Source: Tatlockia sp.
GTDB taxonomy: Bacteria; Cyanobacteriota; Cyanobacteriia; Cyanobacteriales; Chroococcidiopsidaceae
Assembly (NCBI GenBank): GCA_013698215.1
Contig: JACCVJ010000011.1
Coordinates: 1-5,816 of the forward strand
DNA length: 5,816 nucleotides
Direction: 5' to 3'
Shown here: in pieces, positions 1 through 5,407 of the stretch
How positions within the stretch are numbered: position 1 is the first letter of the stretch
How the letters are laid out: every line of letters begins with the position of its first letter
Notes under the pieces: generated by a model
Told to the model about the DNA's origin: nothing
Seen by the model: the letters and a program-made list of their open reading frames with translations, nothing else
Databases searched by the model: none
Made by a program: the position numbers and the translations under genes

Positions 1-9
1 CCGATACTT

Positions 10-15
10 GGAGGA
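10..15 (+). promoter_or_regulatory. Ribosome binding site of hemA
   Basis: GGAGGA ends three bases before the ATG at 19 and is a near-perfect Shine-Dalgarno sequence. It fixes the hemA start. The promoter must lie upstream of the window. Confidence 0.7.
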
Positions 16-18
16 GAC

Positions 19-1302
19 ATGAATATTGCTGTCGTGGGGCTTAGTCACAAGACTGCTCCAGTGGAAGTTCGAGAAAAGTTAAGTATTCCAGAACCACAGA
101 TGGAAATCGCGATCGCGCACCTCTGTAGTTATCCTCATGTTGAGGAAGTAGCAATACTTAGTACTTGCAATCGTTTAGAGATATATATCGTTACTCGCGA
201 AACCGAGCAAGGAATTAGAGAAGTCAATCAATTTTTGTCAGAACATAGCAAATTGCCCTTGTTAGCGTTGCGACAACACTTATTTGTCTTACTCCACGAA
301 GATGCCGTTATGCACTTGATGCGTGTATCGGCGGGTTTGGATAGCTTGGTTTTAGGAGAAGGGCAAATTCTTTCTCAAATCAAACAAGCCCACAAACTAG
401 GGCAACAGTACAATGGCATTAAATCTATTCTTAATAAGCTATTTAAACAAGCAATTACCGCAGGTAAGCGCGTTCGTACTGAAACCAATATTGGTACGGG
501 TGCGATGTCTATCAGTTCGGCGGCGGTAGAACTTGCCCAGATGAAAGTTCAAAACTTGGCAGCTTGTCGAGTAACGATTATCGGTGCGGGGAAAATGTCA
601 CGGCTACTGGTACAGCATTTGTTGGCAAAAGGTGCGGTAGAAATCACAATTTTAAATCGATCGCGCGATCGGGCGGAAGAATTAGCCAAGCAATTTAGTC
701 AAGTTACTTTACAAATTCAACCGATGTCCGAAATGATGGCGCAAGTTGCGATGTCAGACTTAGTATTTACAAGTACCGCCGCCACAGAGCCATTGCTAGA
801 TCGTGCCAAATTAGAGGCGGCTTTAGAACCCAATCGTTTGTTGATGTTGTTTGATATTTCTGTACCGCGCAACGTCCATGGAGACGCGAAAGAGTTAGAA
901 AACGTCCAAGCGTTCAACGTGGACGATTTGAAGGCTGTAGTCGCCCAAAATCACGCCAGCCGTCGCAAGATGGCGATGGAAGCGGAGAAGCTGTTAGAGG
1001 AAGAAGCCTTAATTTTTGATAGTTGGTGGCGTAGTTTAGAAACGGTTTCAACGATCCGATGCTTGTGGGATAAAGCGGAGGCTATTCGCGAACAAGAGTT
1101 AGAAAAAGCCTTGTCTCGCTTAGGTTCGGAGTTTGCTGAGAAACATCAAGAAGTAGTAGAAGCTTTGACACGCGGAATTGTCAATAAAATTCTTCACGAT
1201 CCGATGGTGCAATTACGAGCGGAGCAAGATATTGAGGCTAGACGGCGGTGTATGCAATCGCTACAAATGTTGTTTAACTTAGATGTCCGCGAAGCTATAT
1301 AG
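19..1302 (+). CDS. hemA: Glutamyl-tRNA reductase (HemA)
   Basis: Reduces glutamate charged on tRNA-Glu to glutamate-1-semialdehyde with NADPH. This is the first committed step of C5 tetrapyrrole synthesis (heme, chlorophyll, phycobilins) and occurs in the cytosol. The 427 residues are full length for the family. Visible signatures: GLSHKTAPVEVREKL at residues 7-21; STCNRLEIY at 48-56, whose Cys50 is the expected thioester-forming nucleophile; LGEGQILSQIK at 112-122; the NADPH-binding glycine motif IGAGKMSRLL at 188-197; and DISVPRN at 279-285 in the nucleotide-binding domain. The remainder, about 310-427, is charged and helical, as expected for the dimerisation domain. The start is set by a strong ribosome binding site, and the N-terminus MNIAVVGLSHKTAP is typical. 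The gene appears to be transcribed alone or last in its unit, because a terminator hairpin follows 20 bases after the stop. No residue looks missing or altered. Confidence 0.97.
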   Translation: MNIAVVGLSHKTAPVEVREKLSIPEPQMEIAIAHLCSYPHVEEVAILSTCNRLEIYIVTRETEQGIREVNQFLSEHSKLPLLALRQHLFVLLHEDAVMHLMRVSAGLDSLVLGEGQILSQIKQAHKLGQQYNGIKSILNKLFKQAITAGKRVRTETNIGTGAMSISSAAVELAQMKVQNLAACRVTIIGAGKMSRLLVQHLLAKGAVEITILNRSRDRAEELAKQFSQVTLQIQPMSEMMAQVAMSDLVFTSTAATEPLLDRAKLEAALEPNRLLMLFDISVPRNVHGDAKELENVQAFNVDDLKAVVAQNHASRRKMAMEAEKLLEEEALIFDSWWRSLETVSTIRCLWDKAEAIREQELEKALSRLGSEFAEKHQEVVEALTRGIVNKILHDPMVQLRAEQDIEARRRCMQSLQMLFNLDVREAI

Positions 1303-1322
1303 CACTTGGAAATAGATTAATT

Positions 1323-1353
1323 TAATCCGTGTTGCAAATAGCAGCACGGATTA
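1323..1353 (+). terminator. Stem-loop terminator after hemA
   Basis: Bases 1323-1335 pair with 1341-1353 to give a 13-bp stem containing one G-U pair, with the five-base loop AAATA. The downstream tail is T-rich but interrupted (TTATTTAT), and the upstream side is A/T-rich too, so it may work imperfectly or in both directions. It lies 20 bases after the hemA stop and separates hemA from the next gene. Confidence 0.75.
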
Positions 1354-1361
1354 TTTATGGT

Positions 1362-1369
1362 GCGATCGC
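1362..1369. repeat. HIP1 palindrome GCGATCGC
   Basis: HIP1 is the highly iterated palindrome of many cyanobacterial genomes. Further exact copies are at 109-116 (in hemA), 4727-4734, 4899-4906 and 5366-5373 (in the ATPase gene). The copy at 1362 is the only intergenic one. No copy lies between 1370 and 4726, a stretch covering the insertion element and both flanking genes. Confidence 0.85.
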
Positions 1370-1422
1370 ATTTAACACCCAAATCTTCATACTTCCTACA
1401 CCTAATATCAAGTAGCCGCCAA

Positions 1423-1428
1423 TACAAT
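1423..1428 (+). promoter_or_regulatory. Possible -10 box of the 1456 gene
   Basis: TACAAT lies 27 bases before the ATG at 1456, downstream of the hemA terminator, where a new promoter is expected. No convincing -35 hexamer is seen about 17 bases upstream, so this is a weak call. Confidence 0.25.
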
Positions 1429-1455
1429 CGAGGCGACAGGCGATGTTTTAGTGTT

Positions 1456-2133
1456 ATGACAAATTTAGATTTATTAACTCAAGTTATTCAAGACTTAAAA
1501 CAACACGAAGATTCTCTACGGCTGAAAAAACTAATATTTTACCTTTGTCAGCAAGTTTGGGAAAACGAGCAAAATAAAATAGATAATGCCGACTGGCAAA
1601 GCTTGATCGAAGAATTAATTAATAAAAAACCAACTTTTGCAAGTCTAACTAAGTATATTTATGGCATGGCTAAAACCACTACTAAGCCCAAGAAGTATCT
1701 GTTAGTAGCCGATGTACTTATTAGTCAGCTAGAAAAAATATATTATGTTGAGGAAGATGAAACCCAAGCTTGTTTAGCTAAGTTTCAAGCGGAGGTAGCA
1801 CCTCAAAAAATCTTTAATCACCAAGAAACTACTAAGCCTGACAATCTCTACAACATTAGGGCAGAAATTATCAGTAACATTAACCCACTAAGAGCAAAAA
1901 TCCTGTTATTTTCCGCACTAAACGAGCAATTTACTTTTAGTAGCCAAGACTGGGCAAGCCTCAAATCGCAGCAGCTTGACGAATTAATCCAAGACTTAAT
2001 ACATATCTGTCCAACATTTACCAAACTTGTGCATAAATTAGAGCTTACGGCGGGGATTTTGCAAGAAGTTGATGAGAATCTTCAAGTAGCTAAAGTCATT
2101 AGCCAGTCTTTGAAACCGTTCATAATTTACTAA
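1456..2133 (+). CDS. Unrecognised protein with a duplicated domain
   Basis: I do not recognise this family. The protein has 225 residues from the ATG at 1456. The frame stays open back to an ATG at 1357, but those 33 extra codons start in the tail of the hemA terminator and look non-coding. Residues 6-97 and 130-225 are diverged copies of one helical domain: DSLRLKKLIF aligns with NPLRAKILLF, LIEELINKKPTF with LIQDLIHICPTF, and VLISQLEKIYY with KVISQSLKPFIIY, with nearly equal spacing. An acidic, polar linker (about 98-129) joins them. There is no signal peptide, membrane segment or obvious catalytic motif, so it is probably a soluble binding or scaffold protein; this is inference. The last codons and the stop overlap the 3' end of tnpB by 14 bases and fall in the element's terminal repeat. 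The original C-terminus was probably ...KPFTVD instead of ...KPFIIY. The second repeat is otherwise complete, so function may be retained. Confidence 0.8.
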   Translation: MTNLDLLTQVIQDLKQHEDSLRLKKLIFYLCQQVWENEQNKIDNADWQSLIEELINKKPTFASLTKYIYGMAKTTTKPKKYLLVADVLISQLEKIYYVEEDETQACLAKFQAEVAPQKIFNHQETTKPDNLYNIRAEIISNINPLRAKILLFSALNEQFTFSSQDWASLKSQQLDELIQDLIHICPTFTKLVHKLELTAGILQEVDENLQVAKVISQSLKPFIIY

Positions 2134-2223
2134 CGTTTGCTAACAAACTGAAATTTTCCTGCTTCGACTCGGAGAAGTCGGCTTCACCCGATCCACAGGC
2201 TGACATGGTGTGACTCACCACGT
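2119..2223 (-). ncRNA. Candidate omega/reRNA scaffold at the tnpB 3' end
   Basis: TnpB guide RNAs are usually made from the 3' end of tnpB and run past the element's right end into the flank, which serves as guide. On the tnpB strand the region folds: 2223-2216 with 2210-2203 gives an 8-bp stem (loop AGUCA). One of its pairs is G-U on this strand and would be A-C on the other, which favours a minus-strand RNA. A second hairpin pairs 2180-2176 with 2169-2165 (5 bp, 6-base loop), and a third, GTTTG-TTAG-CAAAC, spans 2148-2135. If the right end is at 2119, the guide would begin at 2118 and read CGGTTTCAAAGACTGG. The 5' boundary is unknown. Confidence 0.4.
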
Positions 2224-3298
2224 TTTTCAAATTAATACTGGCATTTAAGTCTCGGTCAAGACTGAAAGCGCAATTCTCGCAATTAAATATGCGCATTGAT
2301 AAAGATAGAGTTTCTTTCTTGATTCCGCAGTTTGAGCAGGTTTTACTACTAGGGAACCAACGGTCTACGATTACGAGTTTAGAACCGTACAGCTTGGTTT
2401 TATATTCCAACTGACGGCGGAACTCGTAAAAGCCCATATCTCCAACAGCTTTAGCCAGCTTGTGGTTTGCCATCATTCCAGATACATTTAAGTCTTCAAT
2501 TGCTACCGTGCTGTGGTTCTTGGCAAGGTAGGTTGTAAGCTTGTGCAATGTACTAGCGCGAATATTGGCAATGGTTCGGTGTAGACGGGCTATTTTAACT
2601 TGGGCTTTTTTCTGGTTCGCTGAACCTTTTTGCTTATGACGATTTAGCCATTGCAACCTAGATAGTTTTTCCTCAAATAATCGGTAAGACTTTAATGATT
2701 CAAATACTCTGCCTGTACTCAATGTGGCTAGAGTTTTTACGCCTAAATCGACACCGACAATATCAACAATTTTAGGTGTCTCTGTTGGCTCTGTATCTAT
2801 TCGGAATGAGCTAAACCATCGGTCAGCAGTGCGGCTAATCGTGACACTTTTAACTGGAGCTTGTGGTAAATCTTCGTAGGTTCTCAATATGCCAAGTTTT
2901 GGGACTTGGATTTTTTTAGTCCCTCGAAGTTTAATCGTGCCGTCTAGCTCAAATGAGTCAGAGCGCCCTTTTTTCTTAAACCGAGGAGCGCCCGATATTT
3001 TTTTAAAGCATCTGTCCCAAGCAGTTCGCAAATCACGTAAGGCGTACTGAGGAGCGCACTTGCTCGATTCAAAATACCAAGGGTTTTCAGATTTAACCAG
3101 TGCAACTAGCCACTTATGTAAATCAATTGCAGAAGGGAATTTAATCTTTTGTTCTGGATTTACTTTGTTGTGGTCTAGTATTTGCTTAGTTAAACCTAAT
3201 CCCCAATTCCACGCATGGCGCGCAACTCCTGAATGTTTCTTTAACGCTGTTCGTTGTTTGTTGTTTAATTTGAGTTCTGTCTTAAATCCTAGTATCAT
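2120..3298 (-). CDS. tnpB: TnpB RNA-guided endonuclease (IS605 OrfB family)
   Basis: TnpB is the ancestor-like relative of Cas12: it uses a guide RNA from its own element to cut DNA next to a short target-adjacent motif, favouring retention of the element. Starting at MILGFKTELKLNNKQ gives 392 residues, the usual family length. The frame stays open 64 codons further upstream, but those codons are antisense to the ribbon-helix-helix gene and unlike TnpB. The N-terminal helical domain includes the typical HAWNWGL at 28-34. The RuvC core is intact: Asp184 in VGVDLGVKTLA, Glu268 in VAIEDLNVSGM and Asp350 in LDRDLNAS. The zinc finger has Cys321 and Cys324 (TCSNCG) and Cys340 and Cys343 (NCENC). 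The tail SACGSGEADFSESKQEN resembles the usual TnpB C-terminal tail. No Shine-Dalgarno precedes the start; TACAAT (3310-3305) could be a -10 box, giving an almost leaderless message. The stop overlaps the element's right border. It appears active, not a nuclease-dead derivative. Confidence 0.92.
   Translation of the reverse strand: MILGFKTELKLNNKQRTALKKHSGVARHAWNWGLGLTKQILDHNKVNPEQKIKFPSAIDLHKWLVALVKSENPWYFESSKCAPQYALRDLRTAWDRCFKKISGAPRFKKKGRSDSFELDGTIKLRGTKKIQVPKLGILRTYEDLPQAPVKSVTISRTADRWFSSFRIDTEPTETPKIVDIVGVDLGVKTLATLSTGRVFESLKSYRLFEEKLSRLQWLNRHKQKGSANQKKAQVKIARLHRTIANIRASTLHKLTTYLAKNHSTVAIEDLNVSGMMANHKLAKAVGDMGFYEFRRQLEYKTKLYGSKLVIVDRWFPSSKTCSNCGIKKETLSLSMRIFNCENCAFSLDRDLNASINLKNVVSHTMSACGSGEADFSESKQENFSLLANVSKL
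2123..2145 (-). repeat. Terminal inverted repeat, right end of the element
   Basis: On the tnpB strand this holds two tandem 10-bp units, GTTAGCAAAC (2144-2135) and GTTAGTAAAT (2134-2125). The 23 bp match the inverted copy at 3463-3485 at 19 positions, with an exact 11-bp core (2136-2146 against 3472-3482). GTTTG at 2148-2144 and CAAAC at 2139-2135 form a perfect hairpin with loop TTAG. The repeat contains the stop codon of the 1456 gene and the last codons of tnpB. Confidence 0.6.
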
Positions 3299-3301
3299 AG
3301 A

Positions 3302-3330
3302 TATATTGTACAGCAAATGCCGCAAATATA
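3302..3330. promoter_or_regulatory. Shared divergent promoter / possible operator
   Basis: Only 34 bases separate the starts of tnpB and the ribbon-helix-helix gene, so both promoters must overlap each other or the coding ends. TATATT (3302-3307) and AATATA (3325-3330) form an inverted repeat. Inside it, GCAAAT occurs twice nine bases apart (3313-3318 and 3322-3327). TATATT could be a -10 box for the plus-strand gene and TACAAT (3310-3305) one for tnpB. Short spaced repeats of this kind are typical sites for ribbon-helix-helix dimers, so self-regulation is plausible but inferred. Confidence 0.35.
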
Positions 3331-3332
3331 CC

Positions 3333-3500
3333 ATGTCTACCAGATTAGATATTCGACTGCCAGATGAACACAACGAAATATTAGAGCAGTATTGTAAACG
3401 CACTGGAGCAAGTAAGACAGGAGCAATTAAAATGCTGATATCTATACTTAAAAATGAACAACTGTTAGCAATTGTTAGCAAATCATTCACTGTTGATTAA
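3333..3500 (+). CDS. Ribbon-helix-helix (CopG-like) DNA-binding protein
   Basis: A 55-residue protein with the classic small ribbon-helix-helix layout: a beta strand with alternating residues (TRLDIRLP, residues 3-10), helix A (DEHNEILEQYCKRTG, 11-25), a turn (ASKT), and helix B (GAIKMLISILKNE, 30-42). Such proteins dimerise, insert the paired strand into the DNA major groove and usually repress their own promoter. The ATG at 3333 is chosen because the ribbon begins right after it. The frame is open back to 3060, but only as antisense of tnpB. No Shine-Dalgarno is evident. The gene diverges from tnpB and shares its promoter region, so it is a candidate repressor of both genes. Its C-terminal LLAIVSKS is encoded by the terminal repeat, and its last four codons and stop (3489-3500) come from the flank beyond the inferred element border, apparently the former end of the 1456 gene. 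Confidence 0.75.
   Translation: MSTRLDIRLPDEHNEILEQYCKRTGASKTGAIKMLISILKNEQLLAIVSKSFTVD
3463..3485 (+). repeat. Terminal inverted repeat, left end of the element
   Basis: Contains tandem units GTTAGCAATT (3464-3473) and GTTAGCAAAT (3474-3483), and is the inverted partner of 2123-2145. An imperfect hairpin spans 3457-3476: AACAA pairs with TTGTT, one C-A mismatch follows, then TG pairs with CA around the loop TTAG. It lies wholly inside the ribbon-helix-helix gene and is followed directly by TTCA (3486-3489), the same four bases that precede the other copy. Confidence 0.55.
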
Positions 3501-3625
3501 CCTTTTTATCTAGAAATTTGTGCATAAACCTAGAGGAAGCCTAGCAAGTAAAAGTTTTTAAGGTTTTTTCCTGCATTCTCAACGAATTTGGGAATACTAA
3601 GTAGGTCGTCGAAAGGTGCAGGACT
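3501..3625 (+). other. Intergenic leader before the pentapeptide-repeat gene
   Basis: 125 A/T-rich bases between the ribbon-helix-helix stop and the pentapeptide-repeat start. TCTAG and CTAGA form a loose inverted repeat and CTAG recurs after it, but no strong terminator is evident. No convincing -35/-10 pair was found; AATACT at 3593-3598 is a weak -10 candidate. If the insertion model is right, this was originally the region directly after the 1456 gene. Confidence 0.4.
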
Positions 3626-4618
3626 ATGAATGTTGATGAGCTTCTTAAGCGTTATGCTGCCGGAGAGATAGATTTTAGCGGTATTAATTTGAGAGGTGCT
3701 AATTTATTTGCTGCTGATTTAATTAGTATTATCCTCATTCAAGCCGATTTACACGGTGCAAACTTGATTTTTGCTCTCCTCAATCGGGCGCAACTATTCA
3801 AAGCTAATTTAACTGGGGCAAAGTTAAGCGGTGCAAATCTCACTCAAGCTGACTTACGGGCGGCTAAATTGCATGATGCTGATCTTCATGGCGCGGTTTT
3901 ACAAGGTGCAGATTTGCGTAGTGCTGATATGAGTTTGGCAAACTTGTTAGATGCAAATATGCTTGATACAGATTTGCGTAATGTCAATTTGAGTGGGGCA
4001 AATTTGACGGGTGTATGTTTGCGTGGGGCAAATCTCCGCCAAGAAAAAAATAACTATGTTGCCAATTTATGCGGAGCGACACTCTACAAAGCCGATGTAC
4101 GCGGTGCAAACTTAGCTGGGGCAAATTTATCGCGGGCTGATTTGCGCTATGCCAATTTTAACGAAGTTAACTTGCGCGGAGCCGATCTTAGCTGCGCTGA
4201 TTTGAGTAATGCCGATTTAAGTTATGCCTTGCTCAATGATGCAAATTTGGACGGAGCAATACTTTATCAGGCAAACTTAAGTAATGCTCGATGCGAGAGA
4301 GTATCAATGCTCGATACAAATTTAACGGATGTCAATCTCAGTGGGGCGACAATTCCTGATGGCAAATTGAGCCGGGCTAATTTGACGGGAGCGAATTTAA
4401 GTAAGGCTAGTTTAAATAGAATCGACTTAAGTAGAGCAAATTTAAGTTATGCCGATTTGAGCGATGCTTATTTAATTGATGCTTTTGTAGCTAGAACTAA
4501 TTTTACTAATGCTAACTTGAGTAATGCCAATTTAGTTAGGGCAGAGTTGAGCAGCGCTACCCTAACAAATGCCAATTTAAAAGGTGCTACGATGCCGGAT
4601 GGCAGCATAAGTAATTAA
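3626..4618 (+). CDS. Pentapeptide-repeat protein
   Basis: The 330 residues are almost entirely tandem pentapeptides of the A(D/N)LxX type, which fold as a right-handed four-sided beta helix. After a short N-terminal segment (MNVDELLKRYAAGEIDFSG), which is common in cyanobacterial members, the central Leu/Phe falls every five residues from 22 to 137. An irregular stretch, RQEKNNYV (139-146), then shifts the register by one residue, and the central positions run from 148 to about 323. The motif AT(I/M)PDG occurs at 241-246 and again at 321-326 near the C-terminus. No signal peptide or membrane segment is seen, so it is probably cytosolic. Roles of this family are mostly unknown; some members mimic DNA and bind gyrase, which nothing here specifically suggests. 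AAAGG at 3612-3616 lies about nine bases before the ATG as a modest ribosome binding site. The gene converges on the ATPase gene with no intergenic base. Confidence 0.93.
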   Translation: MNVDELLKRYAAGEIDFSGINLRGANLFAADLISIILIQADLHGANLIFALLNRAQLFKANLTGAKLSGANLTQADLRAAKLHDADLHGAVLQGADLRSADMSLANLLDANMLDTDLRNVNLSGANLTGVCLRGANLRQEKNNYVANLCGATLYKADVRGANLAGANLSRADLRYANFNEVNLRGADLSCADLSNADLSYALLNDANLDGAILYQANLSNARCERVSMLDTNLTDVNLSGATIPDGKLSRANLTGANLSKASLNRIDLSRANLSYADLSDAYLIDAFVARTNFTNANLSNANLVRAELSSATLTNANLKGATMPDGSISN

Positions 4619-5407
4619 TTACAACATCTTTTCGAGAAACTGTTTAGCCCGATCGCACTGGGGGTTGTGGAAAAACTCTTTAGGTGTCACATCTTCAGCT
4701 AATCTTCCTTGATCTAGAAATAATATGCGATCGCTTACTTCTCTAGCAAAGCCCATTTCGTGAGTAACGATCGCCATTGTAATCCCCGTTTGCGTTAAGT
4801 CTTTCATTACTTGCAATACTTCCTTTACCACCTCAGGATCGAGGGCGGAAGTTGGCTCGTCAAATAACATTACTTCTGGTGTCATTGCCAAAGATCGGGC
4901 GATCGCTACGCGCTGTTTTTGTCCTCCTGATAGCTTAGAGGGGTAGACATCGGCTTTTTCACTCAAACCTACTTTTTCGAGTAATTCCATGCCTTCAAGC
5001 CGCGCTTGCTCGTGAGAAAGATGTTTAACATTTAAGGGCGCGTACATGACGTTTTTGATTACAGTCATGTGCGGAAATAAATGAAAATGTTGAAACACCA
5101 GGCCGACATTTTGCCGAATTTTCATGATGTCAGTTTTCTTTGCTGTTAAATCGACATCATTTATATAAACTTTCCCAGAAGTTGGCACTTCTAGGAGATT
5201 CATACAGCGCAAGAAAGTAGATTTTCCCGATCCCGACGGCCCAATAATTGCTACAACTTCTCCTGCGTGAATTTCTGTAGAAATTCCTTGCAAAACTTTG
5301 AGACTACCAAAAGATTTGTGTAAATTTTCTACTTTAACTGCTAACTTAGAATCGCTATTAAATTTGCGATCGCTAACTACTCCGTTGAAGTCTTCGTTCG
5401 AGTGCAT
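4619..5407 (-). CDS. glnQ: Polar amino acid ABC transporter ATPase (GlnQ/HisP type)
   Basis: Cytoplasmic ATPase that drives uptake of a polar amino acid through the permease encoded just upstream. Motifs in order: Walker A GPSGSGKST (56-64), Q-loop Gln106 in LVFQHFHLFPH, signature LSGGQ (159-163), Walker B VMLFDEP (179-185) with catalytic Glu184, D-loop SALD (187-190) and H-loop His216 in IVTHEMGFA. The sequence FLRCMNLLEVPTSG and the segment IVTHEMGFAREVSDR are characteristic of the amino acid branch. At 262 residues it is about 20 longer than usual, because the first 20 or so residues come from the overlap with the permease gene and a poorly conserved linker. ATG at 5407 is the only start codon before the conserved VENLHKSFG, and a run of seven G just ahead can act as ribosome binding site. 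The 35-nt overlap suggests translational coupling. The substrate (glutamine, glutamate, histidine, arginine) cannot be decided; the symbol is family level. Confidence 0.93.
   Translation of the reverse strand: MHSNEDFNGVVSDRKFNSDSKLAVKVENLHKSFGSLKVLQGISTEIHAGEVVAIIGPSGSGKSTFLRCMNLLEVPTSGKVYINDVDLTAKKTDIMKIRQNVGLVFQHFHLFPHMTVIKNVMYAPLNVKHLSHEQARLEGMELLEKVGLSEKADVYPSKLSGGQKQRVAIARSLAMTPEVMLFDEPTSALDPEVVKEVLQVMKDLTQTGITMAIVTHEMGFAREVSDRILFLDQGRLAEDVTPKEFFHNPQCDRAKQFLEKML

Larger units (their letters stand above)
2119..3485 (-). mobile_element. IS200/IS605-type tnpB-only insertion element
   Basis: The element contains tnpB and a divergent ribbon-helix-helix gene but no tnpA, so it would need a Y1 transposase in trans. 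Borders are inferred from a 23-bp inverted repeat at 2123-2145 and 3463-3485, flanked on both outer sides by TTCA (2119-2122 and 3486-3489). In IS200/IS605 terms, read on the tnpB strand, the left end follows a TGAA target and the right end finishes with TGAA, like elements whose right cleavage site repeats the target. Each end holds a small hairpin with a TTAG loop (plus-strand reading on the left-end side, minus-strand reading on the right-end side), as expected for ends recognised as folded single strands. Joining the flanks at TTCA gives back an open frame for the upstream gene. If a different transposase moved it, TTCA would instead be a 4-bp target duplication. Exact borders need an empty-site comparison. 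Confidence 0.6.

Noticed and set aside
717..917. Minus-strand open frame of 66 codons within hemA
   Set aside because: It lies wholly inside a well-supported gene on the opposite strand and has no recognisable motif.
1357..1455. Upstream 33 codons of the 1456 gene
   Set aside because: They begin in the tail of the hemA terminator, contain a HIP1 site, and read as an unstructured basic leader. The duplicated domain starts just after the ATG at 1456.
2120..3298. Nuclease-dead TnpB-like repressor (TldR type)
   Set aside because: The RuvC Asp184, Glu268 and Asp350 and all four zinc-finger cysteines are present.
3060..3332. Plus-strand open frame ahead of the ribbon-helix-helix gene
   Set aside because: It is antisense to tnpB. 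The conserved ribbon begins just after the ATG at 3333.
3299..3490. 64-codon N-terminal extension of tnpB on the minus strand
   Set aside because: It is antisense to the ribbon-helix-helix gene, has no TnpB-like sequence, and MILGFKTELK at 3298 is a typical TnpB N-terminus.
3680..4610. Regularly repeated DNA that could suggest a CRISPR-like or minisatellite array
   Set aside because: The 15-bp periodicity is simply the codons of pentapeptide repeats in a continuous reading frame; there are no exact repeats separated by unique spacers.
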